DNA of 64,000 nt from Chitinophagales bacterium (GTDB taxonomy: Bacteria; Bacteroidota; Bacteroidia; Chitinophagales; UBA2359). Positions 1 through 7,325 of the stretch are shown here, piece by piece. Location of the stretch: the NCBI GenBank assembly GCA_020628375.1, contig JAHDFD010000001.1, forward strand, positions 143,332-207,331. The letters are read 5' to 3'. The notes under the pieces were generated by a model. That model ran no database searches. It saw only the letters and a list, made by a program, of their open reading frames with translations, and was not told the DNA's origin. Positions within the stretch are counted from its first letter, which is position 1; each line of letters begins with the position of its first letter. A program made the translations under genes and the position numbers.

Positions 1-125
1 TTCAGAACAGGTCGTTGAGGAACTAATAATTTCTTAGTAATTGTTTGATGGTTATCTGAAGAATAAGCCGAAACTTTTATAGTACGACCATTTTTTTGTT
101 CTGATTTACTTTTATCTTCTCGCAT
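1..125 (-). CDS. Partial ORF leaving the left edge, last visible gene of the RiPP operon
   Basis: An open frame starts at an ATG inside the 3' end of the ATP-grasp gene, overlaps it by about 49 bases and stays open to the window edge, giving 41 residues without a stop. It starts MREDKSKSEQKNGRTIK and is hydrophilic. I do not recognise it. In the known GRASP-with-SPASM gene sets an ATP-grasp gene is followed by a radical-SAM/SPASM maturase or an exporter, so either could lie here, but the visible residues do not decide it. The long overlap fits translational coupling, but a chance open frame cannot be excluded. Confidence 0.4.
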   Translation of the reverse strand, partial: MREDKSKSEQKNGRTIKVSAYSSDNHQTITKKLLVPQRPVL

Positions 126-985
126 AATAATTGGGCTATAAGTTTTGAAATTTGATTATTGTAAGCGAAGTCAACATTATCGAAAATTCCTTGGGGATTA
201 ATATCTATTACTCTGAAATTCATTTCCGTGTCTATAAGAATATCCATAGTGGCAAAATCCAATTTTAGTTTATCCAAAACAACTTTGATTTGCTTTTGTA
301 CTTTTTCAGGAAGTCTATATTTCTGAACTCTGATAGACATATCAGTTCTTGCATCTATAATACCATTAGGAGCTTTGATCTTAAGAATACTATAAAATAC
401 ACCTTTGATATAAACACTTCTAACTTCAAAAGAATTTTGAATCAACTGTTGGTATAAATTAAATTCACACAAATCATCATTCATACTGAATTTTTTCTGA
501 AACCTTTTTTTGTTAAGCTCTGAGACCTTAACAAAATCTCCTACCGATTTGGTGATATAATCTTTCTCCCATGATTCATTTCTTTGATTGGTAATAAATG
601 AATTGGACGAAATACGAAAAACATCACAAATCGTTTTTTCGATATACGCTCTGTTGCTATTTCTGAAAATAGCTGGTGAACCTATAAAATTTCGTTTATT
701 TTTTGATGAAAAGAAAAAAGCATCAATTATATGATTAAGATCTAATAAGTCTTCAAAATCATAAATTGCAGATTTTAAAGCAAGTGTTGGTTTTCTAAAC
801 CATATCTTTTGAACTTCAATGTCGTTAACAAAAAGCTTATTACGCTCAATATTGAAGTAAATAGACAATTCTTCTACTGCATCACAATTCAAACGATAGA
901 ACAAATTATCTTTCCGAAAATGCTTTATCCAATTGATTACTTTACAGCTCGACTCATCGTATTGCCTGGTAATGATGAGAATCAT
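77..985 (-). CDS. ATP-grasp peptide maturase (GwsG-like, graspetide type)
   Basis: 302 residues with an ATP-grasp C-terminal half. Visible signs are YQQLIQ..FEVRSVYIKG (about residues 187-205), the basic/acidic pair in IDARTD, the Mg-binding strand DFATMDILID and the terminal VIDINPQGIFDN motif (about 263-274), which holds the metal-binding D and N. Proteins of this type (GRASP-with-SPASM system ATP-grasp; graspetide synthetases) join Asp/Glu side chains to Ser/Thr or Lys of a precursor peptide using ATP. The start codon overlaps the stop of the thioredoxin-like gene (ATGA), and a GG-leader precursor lies two genes upstream, so an operon is clear. The exact cross-link and substrate residues cannot be read from sequence. 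Confidence 0.8.
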   Translation of the reverse strand: MILIITRQYDESSCKVINWIKHFRKDNLFYRLNCDAVEELSIYFNIERNKLFVNDIEVQKIWFRKPTLALKSAIYDFEDLLDLNHIIDAFFFSSKNKRNFIGSPAIFRNSNRAYIEKTICDVFRISSNSFITNQRNESWEKDYITKSVGDFVKVSELNKKRFQKKFSMNDDLCEFNLYQQLIQNSFEVRSVYIKGVFYSILKIKAPNGIIDARTDMSIRVQKYRLPEKVQKQIKVVLDKLKLDFATMDILIDTEMNFRVIDINPQGIFDNVDFAYNNQISKLIAQLLCEKIKVNQNKKMVVL

Positions 986-1563
986 TTATTTCTTCTGAGA
1001 TTTTTATCTAAAAACTTAGCAACTCTTTCATACTTTTCTTCTTTCACGATTCCACCCGAAACAGCAAGTACCACAACACCTTCAGCGTTCAACAAAAGCG
1101 TAAGTGGATAACCAGCAGGGTTTTCATCTATATCTTCCCTGAAATAGAATGGGACTTTAATCCAATCATATTCTTCTAAACCATATTTCATGAATACCTC
1201 ACTTTCGTCTCTGCTCAATGAAACAATAGGAAGTTCGGGGTAGTTATCCGATAACTTTTTAAGGAAAGGTTTTTCTACCAGACATCTTTCACAAGTTTCA
1301 AACCAATAATTAAGTAAATAATAGCTTTCAAAATCATCGGAACAATATTCGTTACAATCAACGTCTTCTACACAAAAATCTGTAAACTGAAAATTATGCA
1401 GACATTCATCTCTCATCTTATAGACATCAATATTATGTAAATTACCAAAATGTTCTTTGAAACAGGCATGTACTTTCTTTACAAGTCTTCCATTTCTATC
1501 GATAGGTTGTGCAATACAATAAGTAGAAAGAAATAATATTATAAAAAAGGAAAATAACTTCAT
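982..1563 (-). CDS. Secreted thioredoxin-fold (TlpA-like) protein of the RiPP operon
   Basis: Starting at MKLFSFF gives a clean signal peptide ending near CIAQ; an in-frame ATG 21 bases upstream is less likely. The mature part is Cys-rich, with a thioredoxin active-site-like segment YWFETCERCLVEKP (Cys-x-x-Cys) and a C-terminal PAGYPLTLLLNAEGVV segment where the cis-Pro loop of thioredoxin folds lies. It is probably a periplasmic disulfide oxidoreductase. Its last codon overlaps the ATP-grasp start, and the precursor gene lies 65 bases upstream. A role in peptide maturation, or in protecting an exported product that contains a single core Cys, is inferred from position only. Confidence 0.7.
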   Translation of the reverse strand: MKLFSFFIILFLSTYCIAQPIDRNGRLVKKVHACFKEHFGNLHNIDVYKMRDECLHNFQFTDFCVEDVDCNEYCSDDFESYYLLNYWFETCERCLVEKPFLKKLSDNYPELPIVSLSRDESEVFMKYGLEEYDWIKVPFYFREDIDENPAGYPLTLLLNAEGVVVLAVSGGIVKEEKYERVAKFLDKNLRRNK

Positions 1564-1628
1564 AGATTTATGATTAAAAATCAATCACCTAAATTTAAAA
1601 TTCAGATGATTGATTATACAGTTAATAA

Positions 1629-1841
1629 TTAACTTAATTGAGTGGTATTTTGGCTTAAGGCACCAAGTCCAATCTCCGCATCATCAACACCACAGTCTGG
1701 TTTGCCTCCTTCTTCCCAAATAATATCTACTTTGGTATAACCTGGTCCTTCTTCTGAACCAACTATAATATAGCCTCCTTTAACATTAGCTGTTTCTTCA
1801 GATTTTAATTCTAATTTTTTGAAATCTTCAAACTTAATCAT
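1629..1841 (-). CDS. GG-leader RiPP precursor peptide
   Basis: 70 residues. The N-terminal leader reads MIKFEDFKKLELKSEETANV and ends in KGG, the double-glycine processing pattern of Bacteroidetes natural-product precursors. The core of about 47 residues is acidic and has Thr, Ser, Lys, Asp and Glu able to form side-chain ester or amide links, one Cys (KPDCGVDD) and a Ser/Thr-rich end (SQNTTQLS). It sits directly upstream of the thioredoxin-like and ATP-grasp genes on the same strand, as expected for the substrate. No repeated core motif such as the TTxxxxEE of microviridins or marinostatins is visible, so the link pattern may differ. Confidence 0.75.
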   Translation of the reverse strand: MIKFEDFKKLELKSEETANVKGGYIIVGSEEGPGYTKVDIIWEEGGKPDCGVDDAEIGLGALSQNTTQLS

Positions 1842-1870
1842 TTTAATAAATTTTTTAGTGGTCTCCTCTT

Positions 1871-1899
1871 TTAAAGGGTTCGGAGAATAATCCCTTTAA
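1871..1899 (-). terminator. Hairpin between the HTH gene and the RiPP precursor
   Basis: Perfect 8-base arms (TTAAAGGG / CCCTTTAA) with a 13-base loop lie in the 64-base gap before the precursor gene. The hairpin is followed by AAGAGGAG rather than a run of T. It could be a processing or attenuation site that sets precursor expression above the regulator, or a weak terminator. Confidence 0.45.
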
Positions 1900-1905
1900 T
1901 CGCGA

Positions 1906-2220
1906 TTATGCACCAAATGTAAATGGCGTTTGTCCGAAAAAATCGGACGGAGAAAAATATTGCTCATTTTTCCCTCCTCTTATCGATTTCTTCTCCACAA
2001 AACCAATTGCCAATGGCTTATCTATGCGATAATAAAAGCTCTGATCGGTACGACAATATTCGATCTCAGCCCCCATCTGTCGCATGCTCTCCAGAATCGT
2101 GTAAAGTGTGCTACGCGAAAGCGCTAATCGACTCGCCAGATCTTTTGGAGATCCAGTCGCTTTCAAACGAATTAATTGATCGATACGTTCAATGGTGTTT
2201 AACTTCTCAATAAAAGTCAT
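1906..2220 (-). CDS. Small winged-helix (HTH) regulator of the RiPP operon
   Basis: 104 residues. The N-terminal half is a DeoR/HTH_11-like helix-turn-helix: IERIDQLIRLKATGSPKDLASRLALSRSTLYTILESMRQMG, with recognition helix SRSTLYTILE. A short wing and basic tail follow. Proteins of this size and layout often lead Bacteroidetes peptide-maturation operons. It lies 64 bases upstream of the precursor on the same strand, so it is probably the local regulator. No ligand or sensor domain is visible. Confidence 0.65.
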   Translation of the reverse strand: MTFIEKLNTIERIDQLIRLKATGSPKDLASRLALSRSTLYTILESMRQMGAEIEYCRTDQSFYYRIDKPLAIGFVEKKSIRGGKNEQYFSPSDFFGQTPFTFGA

Positions 2221-2333
2221 AATATGGTGATTAATGGTTATAGAAAAAATAGTTAATGTAGCTTTTCTTAAAAATTAGGATGGTATCAATTACAACTACA
2301 GTAACAATGGTGGTATAAACATAGTTTGTCTTC

Positions 2334-2358
2334 TTGAATATTTCAAAATGATATTCAA
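2334..2358 (-). terminator. Possible terminator after the cytochrome-c peroxidase gene
   Basis: AT-rich inverted repeat TTGAATAT / ATATTCAA, 36 bases past the peroxidase stop on the minus strand. The stem is weak with no long T run after it, so this is a tentative call. The rest of the 173-base gap shows nothing else. Confidence 0.3.
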
Positions 2359-2393
2359 AAAAATAAATGTGTTATCGAATTTTTAACAAAAAA

Positions 2394-3509
2394 TCAGTCA
2401 AAAGGATTGGAAAATGCTTCATTATTGACTAAAACGGTATCGGTAAATGTTTTCAGATATGCCAATAGATCTGCCTTTTGTTGTTCATCCATAAAAATAC
2501 CATCTGGGAATTCTGAAACCAGCACCGGATCGCGATTGGGTGAAGTACGGATACTGTCACTATAAAAATTAATCACTTGTTCCAAGGTTTGGTAACGACC
2601 ATCGTGCATATAAGGAGCAGTTAGTTCGATATTCCTTAAACTTGGTGTTTTGAATTTGCCATAATCTTTGGTATCTCCATTAAAACCACCCAAACCGGGA
2701 TCTTTAAAATCTTCTATCGTTGCTGCTGCATCCAAACCATTATTCACAAATCGGTTATGAGTAAAGTTCGGTCCGTTATGACAATGAAAACACTGCCCTT
2801 CTTCTCCTTCATATAGTATTCTTCCACGTTCTTCCTGATCATTGAAGAATACACCACTACCCGGTGTAATCGCCAAATCATATTTCGAACTTACAGAAAC
2901 AATACTTCTTAAAAATTGCGCAATAGCCTTAGCAGTTAAATCCACCGATATACGATCTGCACCAAAAGCTTTCGCATATAACTCAGGATAATCTGCACTA
3001 GCTTCCAACTCTTCCAACGCCTCTTCCCAGGACTGGTGCATTTCTATGGGATTAGGTACGGGTTCTACCACTTGCTGTTCTAAGGTTTGTGCCGAACCAT
3101 CCCAGGTAAAAGCCTGATCTCCAACACCCATATTGAACAATGCCATCGACTGTCGTGTGCCTATGTCTCCATTAATTCCAATACTGAAACGACGAGCATC
3201 TGAAAAAGCATCAGCTTGTTTATGACATGTTGCGCAACTTATACTGTTATCACCCGACAACATCGGATCATAGAACAATCTTCTGCCCAATGCAACACCC
3301 TCAACAGTAGTTGGATTATTATCTGGTTCCTGGATCGCAGGAAAGGTTGGTGGGAATTGTCCGAAATCATAAGGTGTGGTATTATCTATTATCCATTGCA
3401 GATCATCTGAAACACCTATCGGTTCTTCATCTAACGGGCAATCGTGATCGTCACGACAAGCTACCAAACTAAACAACAGAAAAATAAATGTAATACCTAC
3501 TTTTTTCAT
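2394..3509 (-). CDS. Di-haem cytochrome-c peroxidase (MauG/CcpA family) lipoprotein
   Basis: About 371 residues from the preferred start MKKVGITF; an ATG nine bases upstream is also possible. A lipoprotein signal ends in LVAC. Two haem-c sites are visible: CATCHKQADAFSD in the N-terminal domain and CFHCHNGPNFTHN in the C-terminal domain, with the family segments LGRRLFYDPMLSGDNSISC and KTPSLRNIELTAPYMHDGR. Relatives reduce hydrogen peroxide in the periplasm with electrons from small cytochromes or quinol; some MauG-like members oxidise proteins instead. No partner gene is adjacent. The call is secure for the family, less so for peroxidase activity. Confidence 0.92.
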   Translation of the reverse strand: MKKVGITFIFLLFSLVACRDDHDCPLDEEPIGVSDDLQWIIDNTTPYDFGQFPPTFPAIQEPDNNPTTVEGVALGRRLFYDPMLSGDNSISCATCHKQADAFSDARRFSIGINGDIGTRQSMALFNMGVGDQAFTWDGSAQTLEQQVVEPVPNPIEMHQSWEEALEELEASADYPELYAKAFGADRISVDLTAKAIAQFLRSIVSVSSKYDLAITPGSGVFFNDQEERGRILYEGEEGQCFHCHNGPNFTHNRFVNNGLDAAATIEDFKDPGLGGFNGDTKDYGKFKTPSLRNIELTAPYMHDGRYQTLEQVINFYSDSIRTSPNRDPVLVSEFPDGIFMDEQQKADLLAYLKTFTDTVLVNNEAFSNPFD

Positions 3510-3564
3510 GACTACCAAACTAACTATAATTAAAATGCAATTACACCACTCTTTGTTGTGTATG

Positions 3565-3572
3565 TATCTTTG
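3565..3572 (+). promoter_or_regulatory. Bacteroidetes -7 box (TATCTTTG) before the tyrosine phosphatase gene
   Basis: Exact match to the primary-sigma -7 consensus TAnnTTTG known for Bacteroidetes, 30 bases before the ATG at 3602. No good -33 TTTG is seen at the usual spacing. Confidence 0.5.
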
Positions 3573-3601
3573 TTTATTTCAACTTTGCTAAAATAAAGAC
3601 A

Positions 3602-4054
3602 ATGAAGATACTAATGGTTTGTTTGGGGAATATTTGTCGTTCTCCTTTAGCTGAAGGAATACTGAAAACCAAAATAACTGAACGTGCACTTGATTGGGAA
3701 GTAGATTCCTGTGGCACTAGTGGCTGGCATTCAGGCGAGCTACCCGACCCACGATCAATAGATATTGCTCACCAATATGGGATTGACATTACCGATCAAC
3801 GTTCCCGAAAATTGGTTGTTGATGATCTGAATGAATTTGATATTATTTACGCAATGGATAGTTCTAATTTTATAGATATAAAGCGTTTGGCAAAGTCTGA
3901 ATTACAGCAGAATAAAATAAAACTTATACTGAATGAAGCCTGGGCAGATCAAAACCGTGCAGTTCCCGATCCCTATTGGGATGATAATGGCTTTGAAAAG
4001 GTATATCAAATGCTTGATAAAGCCTGCGAAGCCATCATAGAAAAGTATGCTTAA
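3602..4054 (+). CDS. Low-molecular-weight protein-tyrosine phosphatase
   Basis: 150 residues, the usual family length. The N-terminal P-loop MVCLGNICRSPLAEG carries the catalytic Cys and Arg (C-x5-R), and the C-terminal DPYWDD holds the general-acid Asp. A WHSG segment near residue 42 is typical. Such enzymes dephosphorylate tyrosine on proteins, in many bacteria the kinases of polysaccharide export, but no Wzc-like kinase lies nearby. It stands alone between two minus-strand genes. Confidence 0.92.
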   Translation: MKILMVCLGNICRSPLAEGILKTKITERALDWEVDSCGTSGWHSGELPDPRSIDIAHQYGIDITDQRSRKLVVDDLNEFDIIYAMDSSNFIDIKRLAKSELQQNKIKLILNEAWADQNRAVPDPYWDDNGFEKVYQMLDKACEAIIEKYA

Positions 4055-4089
4055 TAAATAGAACTGTCAGCTTCAATTTCAAACCTCAT

Positions 4090-5307
4090 TTACTCAATAA
4101 CTATATCTACCCACACTAACAGATGGTCTGAACTACCTTCGTTTTCTACAAGATAGTAATAGGTTTCATCTGAAGCAGGCCAGAAAACACCCGAGGCAAG
4201 TACCTCTAAACTCGCTGAAGGCAATACATAATCTATTCTTAATCCAAAAAAAGAAGTATCAAAAGCAGGATCTCCTTCATTATTAGCTTGTTGGTTGTGT
4301 TCTGTTCCTCCGTTACTAGATGGAACAAGTGTTCCTATACTTGCAGCTTGATTTACTTTATCATTATTCAACAGCTGATTAATTGCACCTTCAACACTAT
4401 CACCATCGATTGGGTCGGCATTCAGATCACCCATAATTACAAAATGTTCTCCATCTGTTAATCCACCACTCACTCCATCATCATCGATCAAATATGCTGC
4501 ATTATTAATGTAATCATTCAATAAGCGAATTTCATCATAATTGCGTTTTCCATTCCTGTCTTCAGAGCCATCGAATACAGGTGGGGTAGGATGAGCTAAA
4601 ATGGTATGTACACTTTTTCCATTCGGCATGATCACCGGAATATCAATATGATTTTTTGAAGAAATTCTAAATACTTCCAATGCTTCTTCACTATAATAAT
4701 CGGAACCATCAGTATTTTCTGGTAGCAAAGCATCGGGCATATCTTTCCACAAAAATTCCTGATAAGAACGAATTTGCTCTAAATCTAATGGGAAACGCGA
4801 TAAAATACAAAAAGCATATTGACCTTCAAAATTTCCAAAACCGTAAGCATCTCCCGGAAGTGCAATACTACCATTCCCATCTATATCAACTTCACTAATC
4901 AAGCCAGTATTCGATGGAATCTGGTAAGCATACTCATATCTGATCGTATCTCCTGAATCTTCTAATTTATATTCCAGATAATTTTCTTTAAAATCAAGAA
5001 TACTTTGTCCGCTTGGATCATAGTCAAACTCCATAAGCGCCAGTACATCTGGTCGGACTTCCTGAATAATACGCGCTACTCTCGCATATTTCACATTGCC
5101 AAAATTCGCAGTTTGATTAGCAACATCTCCTTCTGAATTACCAAACATAGAAACATTAAAACTAGCAAAACGCACCGTATCTTTTTGTACGATTACCTCT
5201 TGTTCCTCTTCTTCCTGACCAGTGCCATTATCATCATCATCACCACAACTAAGACTCAAATATAAAAGTGAAAATAATAAAAGATAAATTATTTTAGATT
5301 GAAACAT
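4090..5307 (-). CDS. Endonuclease/exonuclease/phosphatase-fold lipoprotein
   Basis: 405 residues with a lipoprotein signal (LSLSCGDDDDNG) followed by an acidic linker. The fold signatures are FASFNVSMF, VRPDVLALMEFD (metal-binding Glu), VIMGDLNADPID (GDxN) and the C-terminal SSDHLLVWV (SDH, catalytic His). This is the DNase I/sphingomyelinase superfamily, and the substrate could be nucleic acid, phospholipid or phosphosugar. The lipid anchor places it in the outer membrane or at the surface, and free DNA or phosphate scavenging is a reasonable inference. A second member of this fold lies at 22410-23474. Confidence 0.88.
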   Translation of the reverse strand: MFQSKIIYLLLFSLLYLSLSCGDDDDNGTGQEEEEQEVIVQKDTVRFASFNVSMFGNSEGDVANQTANFGNVKYARVARIIQEVRPDVLALMEFDYDPSGQSILDFKENYLEYKLEDSGDTIRYEYAYQIPSNTGLISEVDIDGNGSIALPGDAYGFGNFEGQYAFCILSRFPLDLEQIRSYQEFLWKDMPDALLPENTDGSDYYSEEALEVFRISSKNHIDIPVIMPNGKSVHTILAHPTPPVFDGSEDRNGKRNYDEIRLLNDYINNAAYLIDDDGVSGGLTDGEHFVIMGDLNADPIDGDSVEGAINQLLNNDKVNQAASIGTLVPSSNGGTEHNQQANNEGDPAFDTSFFGLRIDYVLPSASLEVLASGVFWPASDETYYYLVENEGSSDHLLVWVDIVIE

Positions 5308-5478
5308 ATCTGATTACTTTGTACCAAAAGTAATAAAGATCGGTACTTCTTTAAACATTCATTCGTTGAAAGCGTATGAAGTTTATATCAATTCATTTTT
5401 AAAATCGGTAATCTATCGTTAAACTTGCAAACTATAAAATGACAATCTCGGTGAAACACGCTAAATTTAAGGGCTATT

Positions 5479-6054
5479 TTGAAAAATAAAGTAGTCATAT
5501 TTACAGCCCCTTCAGGTGCAGGTAAAACAACGCTTGTTCGCTATTTGCTAGAAACACTGCCTGAACAACTCATGTTTTCTGTTTCTGCAACAACACGTAG
5601 TAAAAGATTCTATGAAAAGCACGGTGAGGATTACTATTTCTTAACTCAGGAAGATTTTGAATCAAAAGTAGAACACGGTGCATTTTTAGAATATGAAGAA
5701 GTGTATAAAGGCAGTTATTATGGAACTTTGAAAAGCGAAGTAGAGCGAATATGGGATAATGGCAAAAGTGTTATTTTTGATGTGGATGTTAAAGGTGCCG
5801 CAAACATAAAAAAATATTATGGCGCTCAGGCATTAGCGGTTTTTGTTAGTCCTCCTTCTTATAAAACTCTTGAACAACGACTGATCGACAGGAATACGGA
5901 ATCGGAAGAAAGTCTGAGAAAAAGATTAGAAAGGGTTAAGTTAGAAATGACTTACGAAGACAAATTCGATATTTCAGTTATCAATGATGATCTGGATATT
6001 GCAAAAGCAGATGCACTGGAAATAGTTCTAAATTTTTTGAAACCGAAACAATGA
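5479..6054 (+). CDS. gmk: Guanylate kinase
   Basis: 191 residues. A P-loop FTAPSGAGKTTL at the N-terminus and the GMP-binding segment SATTRSKRFYEKHGEDYYFLTQEDF are diagnostic, followed by EYEEVYKGSYYGT and VIFDVDVKGAANIKK. It phosphorylates GMP to GDP with ATP. The start is TTG, chosen because the P-loop follows immediately and no ATG is available. It overlaps apaG by four bases (ATGA), so the two genes are translationally coupled. Confidence 0.97.
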   Translation: MKNKVVIFTAPSGAGKTTLVRYLLETLPEQLMFSVSATTRSKRFYEKHGEDYYFLTQEDFESKVEHGAFLEYEEVYKGSYYGTLKSEVERIWDNGKSVIFDVDVKGAANIKKYYGAQALAVFVSPPSYKTLEQRLIDRNTESEESLRKRLERVKLEMTYEDKFDISVINDDLDIAKADALEIVLNFLKPKQ

Positions 6055-6440
6055 TTTTTTCTGCAACAACAAAAGGTGTAAAAGTAAGTGCAAGGGTAAT
6101 TTATCAGGCACAACATTCCCACCCTGTTTCGGGGGAATATGTGTTTGCTTATGAAATAATCATTGAAAATCTGGGTGATAAAACCATTCAATTACTTCGT
6201 AGGAACTGGAATATTGTTGATGCTTTCGGTTTACACAGAAATGTTGAAGGAGAAGGTGTGGTAGGCCGACAGCCCATACTAGAGCCCGGACAGAGTCATA
6301 GTTACGTTTCCGGTTGTCATCTGAATGCTCCTTTTGGTAAAATGTTTGGCACCTATACCATGCACCGCCTCAGCGACGATACACATTTCGATGTGGAAAT
6401 TCCGGTTTTTTATATGGAAGCCCCAATGCACTTGAATTAA
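6051..6440 (+). CDS. apaG: ApaG-domain protein
   Basis: 129 residues spanning the full ApaG/DUF525 fold: TKGVKVSARVIY, FAYEIIIENLGDKTIQLLRRNW, the EGEGVVGRQPILEPGQSHSY loop, and a C-terminal GTYTMHRL..FDVEIPVFYME. ApaG proteins are linked to cobalt and magnesium tolerance, and the fold resembles a fibronectin type III domain; the biochemical role is unsettled. The gene overlaps gmk by four bases and is followed by an rRNA pseudouridine synthase. Confidence 0.93.
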   Translation: MIFSATTKGVKVSARVIYQAQHSHPVSGEYVFAYEIIIENLGDKTIQLLRRNWNIVDAFGLHRNVEGEGVVGRQPILEPGQSHSYVSGCHLNAPFGKMFGTYTMHRLSDDTHFDVEIPVFYMEAPMHLN

Positions 6441-6479
6441 TCAACAAATTTCACTCTTTCAAAATCGTTACCAATAACG

Positions 6480-7325
6480 ATGCTTTACCTTTGCTGTGTG
6501 AAAAAGAAATTCAATAAACGAAAGCAAGACTTTATTCCCCAAAAACAAGAAAAGCCAGACGATCAGGAGCAGCATAACGAGCAGGCAATAACACCTACCT
6601 GGCCTATGCGTTTAAATCGTTATCTGGCACAATCTGGTGTTTGCTCAAGAAGAAATGCCCGAACACATATTGAAGCCGGAGAAGTTAAAGTCAACGATGA
6701 AGTAGTACTTGAAATGGGACATCGTGTGTATCAGTCCGATAAAGTTAGTTTTCAGGAAAAAGAGATTTCTCCCCGAAAAAAGACCTACATTCTACTCAAT
6801 AAACCTAAAAATACGATTACCACTACAAGCGACCCCCAAGGCAGAAGAACCGTTATGGATGTATTGGGTAAATCTGGTGAATTCCTTTATCCCGTTGGTC
6901 GTTTAGACAGACAAACAACCGGCTTATTACTTCTAACCAACGATGGCGATCTTGCTCAAAAGTTAGCTCACCCCAGTTATGAGATCTCTAAACTTTATGC
7001 AGTAGAAACCGACAAGCCTGTTTCTCAAAAAGATATAGTTCAGCTAAGTAGAGGTGTAAAATTAGAGGAAGGTATTGCTATTGCTGACGAAGCTGATTAT
7101 GTAAAGGATAAATCAAAACATCATGTTGGCGTAAAAATTCACTTTGGATGGAACAGAGTTGTAAGACGCATGTTTGAAGCACTTGGCTACAAAGTAATTA
7201 AACTGGATAGAGTTATTTACGCTGGTTTAACCAAATTAAATTTACCACGTGGCAAGTTCCGTCATTTAAAGGACTCAGAAATAAGACAACTAAAGCACTT
7301 TACTCCTAAAAAGAAAAAACAGTAA
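6480..7325 (+). CDS. Ribosomal large-subunit pseudouridine synthase (RluB/RsuA family)
   Basis: 281 residues: a basic N-terminal extension, an S4 RNA-binding domain (MRLNRYLAQSGVCSRRNARTHIEAGEVKVN, about 43-100) and the catalytic domain with YPVGRLDRQTTGLLLLTNDG, whose Asp is the nucleophile, plus GWNRVVRRMFEALGYKV. It converts uridine to pseudouridine in 23S rRNA. The start is uncertain: ATG at 6480 or GTG at 6498, because an exact TAnnTTTG box lies at 6486-6493 between them. Its stop overlaps the next ATG by one base (TAATG). Confidence 0.93.
   Translation: MLYLCCVKKKFNKRKQDFIPQKQEKPDDQEQHNEQAITPTWPMRLNRYLAQSGVCSRRNARTHIEAGEVKVNDEVVLEMGHRVYQSDKVSFQEKEISPRKKTYILLNKPKNTITTTSDPQGRRTVMDVLGKSGEFLYPVGRLDRQTTGLLLLTNDGDLAQKLAHPSYEISKLYAVETDKPVSQKDIVQLSRGVKLEEGIAIADEADYVKDKSKHHVGVKIHFGWNRVVRRMFEALGYKVIKLDRVIYAGLTKLNLPRGKFRHLKDSEIRQLKHFTPKKKKQ
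6486..6493 (+). promoter_or_regulatory. -7 box (TACCTTTG) overlapping the pseudouridine synthase start
   Basis: Exact TAnnTTTG match with a weak TTTC about 25 bases upstream. If used, transcription would begin near 6500, making the GTG at 6498 almost leaderless and ruling out the ATG at 6480. Confidence 0.35.

Noticed and set aside
809-1111. 100-residue plus-strand ORF
   Set aside because: It lies antisense to the ATP-grasp and thioredoxin-like genes, has no domain and no promoter.
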